Source: Polyangia bacterium (GTDB taxonomy: Bacteria; Myxococcota_A; Polyangia; Nannocystales; Nannocystaceae). From it: DNA of 64,000 bases. The position numbers were made by a program, and so were the translations under genes. The first letter of the stretch is position 1. Each line of letters starts with the position of its first letter. Under the pieces are notes generated by a model that had not been told where the DNA came from, did no database searches, and saw nothing but the letters and a program-made list of their open reading frames with translations. Shown here piece after piece: positions 28,514-36,435 of the stretch. The stretch spans positions 124,001 through 188,000 of the forward strand of contig JAUIFF010000012.1 in NCBI GenBank assembly GCA_030429545.1, read 5' to 3'.

Positions 28514-29254
28514 TCAAACACCAATCCGTTTGACCAGCCGCAACCGCCGGCGTTTAACGTCACACTTGCGATCGTGCCCGGTCAACACCTTGAGCCCCGC
28601 GCGGTCACACCAGGAAAATTCATGTGCATACACAGATATTTTTCCTGCCTCATAGTAGAACTCGAGCTTTGACCCCGAAGCCTGTAACCCAGGGCGGGCG
28701 ACAACTTCACTGCGTCCGGTAAACAGTACGGTCGCAGCCGCGTCGATGTCGATTGCGACAAGACCGTGGTCGCGTTCTAGGTGACGGATTTCACCACCAA
28801 ATCGGCAACTCGCCCGGACATCGATGACGGTCTGCTCCTCGTCCGCAAAGACCGTCTCAATGTCGGCCTCGATGGCATCGACTAGACATCCGGAAAGTTC
28901 GATTTGGAAACTCTCAGCGATGTTTGTGCCGTCTTGCTCACCGCGGATATCGACCCGGGCGGTGGCGTCATCGACCTCGACGACGGTCGCGTCTAACTTG
29001 AGACTGTTGAAGCGATAGGCCCACTCGCGTGGCGGCGGGTCGACGGTTTTTTTGGGGGTCGTTGGGGCGACAGTTGCAACCTTGGGCTGCACGACAGGCG
29101 GCTCGGGGCAACGCTGCTCGGGGCAGGCCGGGCAAACCAGCGGCTGCTCGACCTCGTTGGCACAGCTAGCTGTCGCGGACGTCACGATCACAGCCGTCCA
29201 CACGCGCCTCACCCAACCGGCCCAAGTAACAACCTTTCGCTGTTGCGTTGACAT
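28514..29254 (-). CDS. Hypothetical lipoprotein
   Basis: The 246-residue product has a signal peptide ending in a lipobox-like ATASC and then a Cys/Pro-rich stretch (CPACPEQRCPEPP). A beta-rich domain of alternating hydrophobic residues follows (SLKLDATVVEVDDATARVDI, IEADIETVFADEEQTVIDV), with three further Cys. The C-terminus is very basic (KCDVKRRRLRLVKR). I do not recognise a family. It is divergent from the sialidase-fold gene, with the two start codons only 9 bp apart. Its stop codon abuts that of the M16 gene. Confidence 0.65.
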   Translation of the reverse strand: MSTQQRKVVTWAGWVRRVWTAVIVTSATASCANEVEQPLVCPACPEQRCPEPPVVQPKVATVAPTTPKKTVDPPPREWAYRFNSLKLDATVVEVDDATARVDIRGEQDGTNIAESFQIELSGCLVDAIEADIETVFADEEQTVIDVRASCRFGGEIRHLERDHGLVAIDIDAAATVLFTGRSEVVARPGLQASGSKLEFYYEAGKISVYAHEFSWCDRAGLKVLTGHDRKCDVKRRRLRLVKRIGV

Positions 29255-29262
29255 TGCTGCCA

Positions 29263-30552
29263 ATGATCGTACAAGAGTCTGTGATCGGCCGCAGCCTGGG
29301 ACTCGCGCTTATTTTGATGTCGGCTTCGAGCTGCGGGAAGTCGGGGCAGCAGCACGCGCGCGCAGGGGGGGAACTTCCGCCCCACCCCACGGTTCCAGGG
29401 CTCACGATGCAAACACTGCCTGGTGATGGTTTACGCGAGTCTCCGCGCTTGCTCGCCGGTACAAAAAATCAGTTGTTTCTCACCGGGATCGCGGCGACCC
29501 CAGCAGGAGATGTGGTCCGGTTGTATCGCAGCGAGGCGGGTACCTGGCAGCACCCTGTCGAGGTGACTTCTCCGGGGCGGCCAGTTTTTGTCAACTGGGC
29601 CGATACGCCGGCGGCACTCGGGTTCGACGACACCTCGATCGTCGCGGTCTGGCCAGAGCGGTTTGTCGATAACGAAAACCAGCCGACCCAGGGCTACGGC
29701 CTGCGCATGTCTCGCTCGCGCGATCGCGGCAACACCTGGGACGATCCAATGTATTTGCATACACATATTGGCGGGCCCGAATACGGCTTTGTCTCGTTGG
29801 TGTTGCAAGCAAAAACGAGCTCGATCACGGCTTTTTGGCTCGATGGCCGCGACTCGCAGGGCCATGATGGCGGGCAGATGCAACTGCGTAGCGCCGTGCT
29901 CACGGCCAGTGGCCCACCGAGCAAACGCACCCAGGTCGACCCCCGTGTGTGCGATTGCTGCCAAACTTCGGCCGACCTTGTCGGCGGCCAGAGCCTTGTT
30001 GCCTATCGCGATCGCAGCGACGCGGAAATCCGCGACATCGCGCTGGCGGGCGCTGGCGGGCCCCCGACAAATATACATGATGATGCATGGAAATTCGCAG
30101 GGTGCCCGGTCAACGGCCCGGCGCTTGCGGCCAACGACTACCACACCGCGATCGCGTGGTTTACGGCGGCCGGCGACAATCCCCGCGTTCAACTCGCGTT
30201 TGCCGACCCTTCGGGGAGCTTTGGTGAGCCAGTCGTCGTCCATCGCGGCCAAGCAATCGGGCGGGTCGCCCTGGCCTGGGTCGACCAAAGCCATGTCGCC
30301 ATCACGTATGTCGAGGCCCGGGTGGCAGGTGGCGAACGGGCGCAGATCGTGGTCCGACTTGTCGATCGACAGGGCCAGCTCGGACCGGCCTTTCAAGTTG
30401 CAGATACAGAGAATTCACGGGCAGCTGGGTTTCCGCAAATGGTCCGTAGCGGCGCCGATTTGGTGTGGGCCTGGACCGACGTCTCCCAAGATCCCCCGCG
30501 TGTGGTGGTTGCCAAGACAGGGGCCACCAAGCTGGCAAAGCCGTCCGTGTGA
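29263..30552 (+). CDS. Exo-sialidase-fold (BNR-like) lipoprotein
   Basis: The 429-residue product has a lipobox (MSASSC) and then repeats typical of a six-bladed sialidase/neuraminidase beta-propeller: SRSRDRGNTWDDP (an Asp-box-like S-x-D-x-G-x-T-W), GYGLRMS and LVLQAKTSSITAFWLDGRD. A CDCCQTS cysteine cluster lies mid-protein. Only one good Asp-box is seen, and the catalytic Arg triad of sialidases is not clear, so a binding or scaffold role is as likely as hydrolysis. The ATG at 29263 is chosen over one at 29248 to limit overlap with the divergent lipoprotein gene. Confidence 0.75.
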   Translation: MIVQESVIGRSLGLALILMSASSCGKSGQQHARAGGELPPHPTVPGLTMQTLPGDGLRESPRLLAGTKNQLFLTGIAATPAGDVVRLYRSEAGTWQHPVEVTSPGRPVFVNWADTPAALGFDDTSIVAVWPERFVDNENQPTQGYGLRMSRSRDRGNTWDDPMYLHTHIGGPEYGFVSLVLQAKTSSITAFWLDGRDSQGHDGGQMQLRSAVLTASGPPSKRTQVDPRVCDCCQTSADLVGGQSLVAYRDRSDAEIRDIALAGAGGPPTNIHDDAWKFAGCPVNGPALAANDYHTAIAWFTAAGDNPRVQLAFADPSGSFGEPVVVHRGQAIGRVALAWVDQSHVAITYVEARVAGGERAQIVVRLVDRQGQLGPAFQVADTENSRAAGFPQMVRSGADLVWAWTDVSQDPPRVVVAKTGATKLAKPSV

Positions 30553-30601
30553 GTGAAGGGGCTGCTTGCGACCTACGTTCCCTGGTACCGTGTTGGCGAC
30601 G

Positions 30602-31045
30602 ATGAAGTTGTTTTTGCTCGCCATCGTGGCCCTCGTGGCCTGCTCACCAACCTCGCAAACCCCGTCCCAACCGGTGTCGCAACCGTCACCTCAACCATCT
30701 GCCCCAACAGCCATGTCCAACCAGGCTCAAACCCCTGCCCCACTGCCCGACCGCGACCCACAGCTCGCCCGTCGGCTCGTGCGCGAGCAGGGTGCACTGT
30801 TGCTCGATGTGCGCAGTGAGGCCGAGTTTTCCGCGGGCCACATCGACGGAGCCGTGCTCATTCCCCACGACCAAGTCAAAGATCGGCTCGCCGATATCGA
30901 GGCCAAACTCGATGGTGATCGCAGCCGTCCGATTGTTGTCTATTGCCGTTCAGGTCGGCGCTCGGGGCTAGCGAAAGACGTCCTGCTCGAAGCTGGGTTT
31001 ACCCAAGTCACCAATGTCGGTGGCATGTCGGACTGGCGAGAGTAG
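30602..31045 (+). CDS. Rhodanese-domain lipoprotein
   Basis: The 147-residue product has a short signal peptide with lipobox (LVAC), a Pro/Gln/Ser spacer and a single rhodanese domain. The active-site loop is YCRSGRRS with Cys115, and the DVRSEAEFSAGHIDGAVLIPHD entry motif is intact. It should transfer sulfane sulfur (thiosulfate sulfurtransferase activity) or handle thiols in the periplasm. The ATG at 30602 gives the signal peptide directly, and an upstream ATG would add 12 odd residues. It follows the sialidase-fold gene by 49 bp and converges with nudC, six bases away. Confidence 0.88.
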   Translation: MKLFLLAIVALVACSPTSQTPSQPVSQPSPQPSAPTAMSNQAQTPAPLPDRDPQLARRLVREQGALLLDVRSEAEFSAGHIDGAVLIPHDQVKDRLADIEAKLDGDRSRPIVVYCRSGRRSGLAKDVLLEAGFTQVTNVGGMSDWRE

Positions 31046-31051
31046 TGCTGG

Positions 31052-31969
31052 CTACCCCCCGAGGCTTGCCAACCACGCGCGCATGAGCTGATGGGCGATC
31101 GCCAGCGGCGGAGGTACACGATACGTTTCGTGCTCGCCGGCGACGGTTTTTGCCAACTCGTCACGGGTAAACCACCGGGCGTCCTCGAGTTCGTCGGGAC
31201 CCACGGTGATTTGGTCGTCGAGGGCTTCGGCGAGTAGGCCAACCATCAGTTGCGACGGAAATGGCCACGGCTGACTGGCGACGTAGGTGACCTCGCCAAC
31301 CCGGACTCCCGCCTCTTCGAGGGCTTCGCGTCGCGCCGCGTCTTCGATGCTCTCGCCGGGCTCAATGAAACCCGCCAAGCAGGTAAACAGGCCCGGGGGG
31401 AACATCGGCTTGCGTCCGAGCAGGCAGCGACCTTCGTGGTGAATCGCCATGATGACGACCGGGTCGGTCCGCGGAAAGTGGGACGCCGAACATGATGTAC
31501 ACACACGTTTATAGCCGGCCTCGCGCAATTCACTCGGGGCACCACAGCGGGCACAAAACGGATGGGTGTGGTGCCACTGCAGCATCGACCGGGCCTGGGC
31601 CAAGACAGCGGCATCGCCCGGGGTCAGGTCGGGGGCAATCGAGCGGGCGTCGATCATCTTGCCGGCACCTGCGAGTGGGCCACGGGTGCGAGGTTGATCG
31701 AGACTGGTCGCATCGATCGCAAAAAACATCTGTCCCTGGGCCTCGCCCAAAAGTATTTGCGTCGCGCCGAGTTCGCGCAGTGGAGCTATCTGCTCAGCCG
31801 CGACCCAGCCCAAATGGGCGCCCTGGTCGTCAAACGAAATTAGCGGTTTTCCCCGCCACAGCGGCAAATACAGCCCCTTTTGGGCCTGTTCTTCGAGCCA
31901 TACATGGTCGGTCCGACGGTGGTCGAGACGGTTGAGACTAGCTCCGGCAAACGCGAGTTCAAGCTCCAT
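31052..31969 (-). CDS. nudC: NADH pyrophosphatase (Nudix)
   Basis: The 305-residue enzyme should hydrolyse NADH to NMNH and AMP, and in E. coli NudC also removes NAD caps from RNA. The zinc ribbon (CARCG...CTSC), the Nudix box GFIEPGESIEDAARREALEEAG and the NudC-specific SQPWPFPSQLM motif are all present in the right order. The length agrees with the family. I chose the ATG at 31969, where the conserved N-terminal region begins. The gene is followed by a converging rhodanese gene and preceded by the radical SAM gene on the same strand (74 bp). Confidence 0.93.
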   Translation of the reverse strand: MELELAFAGASLNRLDHRRTDHVWLEEQAQKGLYLPLWRGKPLISFDDQGAHLGWVAAEQIAPLRELGATQILLGEAQGQMFFAIDATSLDQPRTRGPLAGAGKMIDARSIAPDLTPGDAAVLAQARSMLQWHHTHPFCARCGAPSELREAGYKRVCTSCSASHFPRTDPVVIMAIHHEGRCLLGRKPMFPPGLFTCLAGFIEPGESIEDAARREALEEAGVRVGEVTYVASQPWPFPSQLMVGLLAEALDDQITVGPDELEDARWFTRDELAKTVAGEHETYRVPPPLAIAHQLMRAWLASLGG

Positions 31970-32043
31970 CGCCCGGCTCCTGTGTGTGGCGAGTACAATG
32001 CAAATACATGTTCTTGAGCAACTCCTCTGTCTGACGGTTCGGT

Positions 32044-32916
32044 CTAAAGGCCACGGGCCCACTCGGGCCGAAGTGAGATCTTGCCGGCCAGCGCCCGGTC
32101 GATCACGTTGACAATCCGTGCCCGGTCCCGCGGCAGTCGACCACCGAGAGGCAGGTAGTTGGAAGCGTGGTTTGTGCGAAATACGGCGCCAGTCGGCCGC
32201 GACTGGTCGACGATTGTCCGCAACTCGAGCAGCATTTGGTCGATGCTCGGCAGTTCAAAGCGACCCGTTGTTTGTAGTTTCATCAATGGTGTGGTGGGCA
32301 CCACGGTGGTCGTCAGCGCGGCAAAAAAAGCCGGGTCCATGCCGGTCACGAGCTTGGCGGTGGCCTCGGCGTGCTCGCGCGAGCGTGCCGTCCCCCCAAT
32401 CCCGAGCAGGACAATCACGCTGAGCTTCATCCCCGCCGCATGGGCCCGCCTCGCGGCTTCGACGTGTTGCTCGTGGGTCGACCCCTTGGCGATCCGTTTG
32501 AGCGTCGCCGGGTCACCCGACTCAGGCCCGATGTACAACATCGACAAGCCATTGGCCCGCAGCTGCGAAAGCTCGTCGTCGGACTTCTCGAGCACATTTT
32601 TGGCCATGGCATAGCAGGACACACGGCGCAGCTTGGGAAATCGCTGCTGTGCCCGCTTCAGTATCGGTAACCAGTGTTCTAGTGGCATTTTGAGGGCATC
32701 GCCGTCGGCCACAAACAACTTCTCGATCCGCCTGCCGTAGCGCTTCGCCGCCATGTCGATGTCTTCGAGGGCGGCGTCTAGGTCGCGCAGGCGAAACTGC
32801 TTGTCGCGGTACATATCGCAGTAGGTGCACTTGTTCCACGAACAGCCGATCGTGGCCTGCAGGATATAGGCATCGGCCTCGGACGGGGGACGGTAGAGTT
32901 TGCCTTCGTAACGCAT
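32044..32916 (-). CDS. Radical SAM protein
   Basis: The 290-residue product has a cluster motif GCSWNKCTYCDMY with Cys25, Cys30 and Cys33, that is CX4CX2C instead of the usual CX3CX2C. This variant is familiar from a group of short radical SAM proteins related to COG1032. The barrel continues with a SAM-binding ESGD (YIGPESGDPATLKRI), and the C-terminal half is LPSIDQML...FRTNHASNYLPLGG. No substrate can be named. The ATG at 32916 begins the conserved region. It may be co-transcribed with nudC, which starts 74 bp downstream. Confidence 0.85.
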   Translation of the reverse strand: MRYEGKLYRPPSEADAYILQATIGCSWNKCTYCDMYRDKQFRLRDLDAALEDIDMAAKRYGRRIEKLFVADGDALKMPLEHWLPILKRAQQRFPKLRRVSCYAMAKNVLEKSDDELSQLRANGLSMLYIGPESGDPATLKRIAKGSTHEQHVEAARRAHAAGMKLSVIVLLGIGGTARSREHAEATAKLVTGMDPAFFAALTTTVVPTTPLMKLQTTGRFELPSIDQMLLELRTIVDQSRPTGAVFRTNHASNYLPLGGRLPRDRARIVNVIDRALAGKISLRPEWARGL

Positions 32917-33016
32917 AGCTGCCGCGAGACAGTGTAACCGAATCACAAACATGTGCCGAACCTGTGGTTGGTGACCTATGTGCCGAGCTTTGGTAACGTC
33001 GAGCGAGGTCGTCGCT

Positions 33017-34624
33017 ATGGATACACAGGCTCCGAAATGTATTGGTTGCTTTGCCCTCGCCCTCGCGGCCTCGTTGCCAGCTTGCGGTGGACAGACCGCG
33101 GCAATAACCGAACCGAGCACGTCCTCCGAAGCCAGTACGACGGATGCAACGGGTGGGTCGGAAACTGACGCGGAGACTGAGACCGATACCGACACTGACG
33201 GCAGCATGCCGCTCGACCAAGCCTCGGTGATTCACAGCTTTGGCGAGTATGCGCTCGAGGCCCACGAAGAAGTCCAGCCCTGTGTGCAATGGACCCTCCA
33301 CAACGAGAAGCCGATTTACATCAATACTGTCACCCTGGCCAACGATGGAGCGTTTCACCACTCGAACTGGTTTGTGATTCCCGAGGATACGTTCCCCGGC
33401 GAAGATGGTTACTACAAGTGTAGCGACCGCAACTTTACCGAGCTCGGAGCAGCCCTGGCCGGGTCGGTGTTGTTTGCCCAGTCGACCCAAAGCAAGTTTG
33501 AACAACAGCCGCTCCCCGAGGGCGTTGTCATCAAAGTGCCGCCCCGCCACAAGGTCGTGTCGAGCACCCACATGCTCAACTTGAGTTCGGCTCCGTTTGC
33601 CACCGAGCTGCGTATGACCCTCGACATCATCCACCCGCGCACGGTCGAGGTGATCGCCGCGGCATTTCGTTTGACATACAGCGATCTCGATATTCCGGCC
33701 CAGTCGGAGAGTCGGTTTACCGGTGAGTGTGCGTTTGACCTCCACTACGAAAGCGCGACCGGGCAACCCCTCGATATCAAGCTCTACTACGCCCTTCCCC
33801 ACTACCACTACCTCGGCAACCACTTTTCGCTCGAGATCCTCGGTGGCCCACAGGACGGCACCAGCCTGTTTCAAATCGATGGGTTTAACGCCGACGCCAA
33901 CGGCTATGTGTTTGATCCGCCGATCGACCTCACCGGCGCCAACGGTCTGCGTTTTACATGTGGGTACAACAACTGGACCAACAGCAACGTCGGCTGGGGG
34001 ATCGACGACCAGGAGATGTGCGTGATGCTGGGCCTGATGGATGGCGACGCGTTGCTCGACGCCAATGTCTCGAGTGACAGCCAGGTGGTTGGTGTTGAGC
34101 AGGGCGTGGTGATGAACGAAGGCCCCTGCACGATTCTGGCCGCGCCCAAGAGCCCGTCACAGGGACCACCGACCCCCGAGGAAATCGAGGCGCCGTTGTA
34201 TGTGCCGCCGTCTGACCCGGGTGAGCCCACGGTTCCGGTCGATCCATGTATCGACATCGATCCTGCGGCCGCGGTCGAAGGGCCGGCAACCCTCAGCAGC
34301 ATTCACGAAACCATTTTTGTGCCCAACTGTACATTTTCCTCGTGCCATGGCTCGCAGGCACCCGTAGCCGGCCTCGACCTCGACGCCACCGACCTCCACG
34401 GTTCTCTGCTGAGCCATCCGGTCCAGGCCAACACCGACCTCTCCTTGGTCGACCCTGGCTCGCCCGAGACCAGTTGGTTGTACCAGCTAATCGCACAGTG
34501 CGACCCGCTCGACCGCGACGGTGTCAGTGTGCGGCACATGCCCCTCAACTCGCCGCGCCTGCTCGACCCGGGTTTGGTGGCCAAGGTCCGGCAATGGATT
34601 GAAGATGGGGCCCCCAACAACTGA
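33017..34624 (+). CDS. Lipoprotein: copper type II monooxygenase-like domains plus cytochrome c-type domain
   Basis: The 535-residue lipoprotein (lipobox LPAC) has an acidic linker followed by two domains resembling peptidylglycine alpha-hydroxylating monooxygenase. Copper ligands of that family are recognisable: His114-His115 (AFHHSNW), His185 (STHML), His262/His264 (PHYHYLG) and Met334 (DQEMCVM). The C-terminal domain (from about residue 420) has a heme-type motif CTFSSCHG (Cys438, Cys443, His444; CX4CH), a distal Met candidate in HMPLNSP and the ending VRQWIEDGAPNN seen in planctomycete-like cytochrome c domains. It may couple copper chemistry to heme electron transfer outside the cell. 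It is followed 18 bp later by a close paralogue. Confidence 0.85.
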   Translation: MDTQAPKCIGCFALALAASLPACGGQTAAITEPSTSSEASTTDATGGSETDAETETDTDTDGSMPLDQASVIHSFGEYALEAHEEVQPCVQWTLHNEKPIYINTVTLANDGAFHHSNWFVIPEDTFPGEDGYYKCSDRNFTELGAALAGSVLFAQSTQSKFEQQPLPEGVVIKVPPRHKVVSSTHMLNLSSAPFATELRMTLDIIHPRTVEVIAAAFRLTYSDLDIPAQSESRFTGECAFDLHYESATGQPLDIKLYYALPHYHYLGNHFSLEILGGPQDGTSLFQIDGFNADANGYVFDPPIDLTGANGLRFTCGYNNWTNSNVGWGIDDQEMCVMLGLMDGDALLDANVSSDSQVVGVEQGVVMNEGPCTILAAPKSPSQGPPTPEEIEAPLYVPPSDPGEPTVPVDPCIDIDPAAAVEGPATLSSIHETIFVPNCTFSSCHGSQAPVAGLDLDATDLHGSLLSHPVQANTDLSLVDPGSPETSWLYQLIAQCDPLDRDGVSVRHMPLNSPRLLDPGLVAKVRQWIEDGAPNN

Positions 34625-34642
34625 GTAGCAACAGGACAACCT

Positions 34643-36202
34643 ATGAACCGCGTCGCCTTTATTGTATCAGCATGTTTATTTGCCAGTGTGAGCTGTGGCA
34701 GCCCTGCGCCCCAGGGCAGCACGTCGACATCGGCTACCGACACCGGCGAAACCGATAGCGAAACCACTGGCGAAACCGGTGAGGTCGACCCCGACCGCGC
34801 CCAGGTTGTCCACAGTTTCGGGCGCTATAACCTCGCGCCCCACGAAGAGGTCCAGCCCTGTGTGCAGTGGACCCTCGACAACGACAAACCACTTTATGTG
34901 AACACGGTGACGCTCTCCAACGACGGCGGCTACCACCACTCCAATTGGTATGTCGTGCCGGAGGACGCGTTCGTCGGCGACGACGGTTTTTTCAACTGCA
35001 ACGACCGCGGGTTTTCAGACTTCGACGCGGCGGTGACCGGCTCGGTGTTGTTTGCCCAGTCGACGCAAAGTCAGTTTGAGCAACAGCCGCTACCCGAGGG
35101 CGTTGTTATCAAAATTCCCCCGCGCCACAAGATCATGGCCGGCACCCACCTGCTCAACCTCAGCTCGGCCGCCGCCGCACCAGAGTTGCGGATGACACTG
35201 GACATCATCCACCCGCGACTGGTCGAAACGGTGGCCGCCGCATTTCGCCTGACCTACCGCGACCTGTCGATTCCGGCCCAGACCGAGAGCCGCTACACCG
35301 GGCATTGCGACTTTCATCAACATTTTGAAAGCCTCGCCGGGCATCCGGTCGACATCCAGCTGTTTTACCTGCTTCCCCACTACCACTACCTCGGCAACCA
35401 TTTCTCGGTTGAGGTTTTGGGTGGTCCCAACGACGGCATGCCGCTGTTTGAACTCAATGGGTTCAACGCCGATGCCAACGGCCAGGCGTTCAACCCCCCG
35501 ATCGACCTCACCGGGGCCGAGGGCTTGCGTTTTACATGTGGATACAACAACTGGACAAACCACGACGTCGGTTGGGGCATCGGCGACCAGGAAATGTGTA
35601 TGATGCTGGGCCTGATTGGCAGCGATGTGCAAATCGACGCCATCGTCGAGGAAAATAGCCAGGTCGTTGGGGTTGAAAACGACATTGTGATGCACGAGGG
35701 CCCGTGTAGTGTGCTGGCGATCCCCAAGCACCCCGACCAGCAACCGCCGACGGAAGAGGAGGTCAACGAGCCGCTGTATGTGCCCCCCTCCGATCCGAAC
35801 GACCCCACGGTCCCTGTCGACCCTTGCGTTGATACCGATCCTGCCGAAGCTCCTGCGGGACCGGCGTCGCTTTCCAACATTAGCGAAACGATCCTGCGCC
35901 CGAGCTGCATTTTCTCGTCATGTCACGGGGCGACACAACCGGCTGCCGGGCTCAACTTTGAAGCCCCACAACTCCACAGTCACCTGTTGGCCCACAATGT
36001 TGTCGCCGACACGCCGATGGCGCTCGTGGCCCCCGGCGCGCCCGATCAAAGCTGGCTACTCCAACTGCTTTCCCGCTGTGAGCCACAAAATTCGCAGGGT
36101 AACCCGGTCAGTCATATGCCCCTGAACTCGCCCAAACTCCTCGCCCCGGGACAGGTCAATCAGGTTCGAGCTTGGATCGAAGCAGGGGCGCCCAACAACT
36201 AG
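34643..36202 (+). CDS. Paralogous copper monooxygenase-like / cytochrome c lipoprotein
   Basis: The 519-residue product is a tandem duplicate of the preceding gene, closely similar from the first domain to the C-terminus. The lipobox is FASVSC and the linker is shorter. Copper-ligand candidates are His98-His99, His246/His248 and Met318 (DQEMCMM). The heme-type motif is CIFSSCHG (Cys422, Cys427, His428; CX4CH). The shared ending AGAPNN supports common origin. Only 18 bp separates it from the upstream gene, so they are probably co-transcribed. The duplication keeps all ligands in both copies, suggesting both are functional. Confidence 0.85.
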   Translation: MNRVAFIVSACLFASVSCGSPAPQGSTSTSATDTGETDSETTGETGEVDPDRAQVVHSFGRYNLAPHEEVQPCVQWTLDNDKPLYVNTVTLSNDGGYHHSNWYVVPEDAFVGDDGFFNCNDRGFSDFDAAVTGSVLFAQSTQSQFEQQPLPEGVVIKIPPRHKIMAGTHLLNLSSAAAAPELRMTLDIIHPRLVETVAAAFRLTYRDLSIPAQTESRYTGHCDFHQHFESLAGHPVDIQLFYLLPHYHYLGNHFSVEVLGGPNDGMPLFELNGFNADANGQAFNPPIDLTGAEGLRFTCGYNNWTNHDVGWGIGDQEMCMMLGLIGSDVQIDAIVEENSQVVGVENDIVMHEGPCSVLAIPKHPDQQPPTEEEVNEPLYVPPSDPNDPTVPVDPCVDTDPAEAPAGPASLSNISETILRPSCIFSSCHGATQPAAGLNFEAPQLHSHLLAHNVVADTPMALVAPGAPDQSWLLQLLSRCEPQNSQGNPVSHMPLNSPKLLAPGQVNQVRAWIEAGAPNN

Positions 36203-36435
36203 CCTGGCCTGCTGCGCAAAACGTGGGTGACGGCCGCGTCCCGCCAAAACGTGTCGAATCGAGCATGTCCCCCCGGTGTGGCGATTGTAGGCAAGCTTGC
36301 AAATGCACATACCTCACGGTCAAGAATGCGCGAGCCCGCCTAGCTGCGCAACTTTGCCGTTTTAGGCTGGGGCGTGCCACTCCCCGTTAGACGAGTTTTG
36401 CAGGGGCGACGAGCGGTGTATTGTGACAAGACCCG

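Noticed and set aside
32522..33874. A 450-residue reading frame opposite the copper monooxygenase and radical SAM genes
   Set aside because: It is a shadow of high-G+C codon use. The genes on the other frames have clear families and signal peptides; this one has none.
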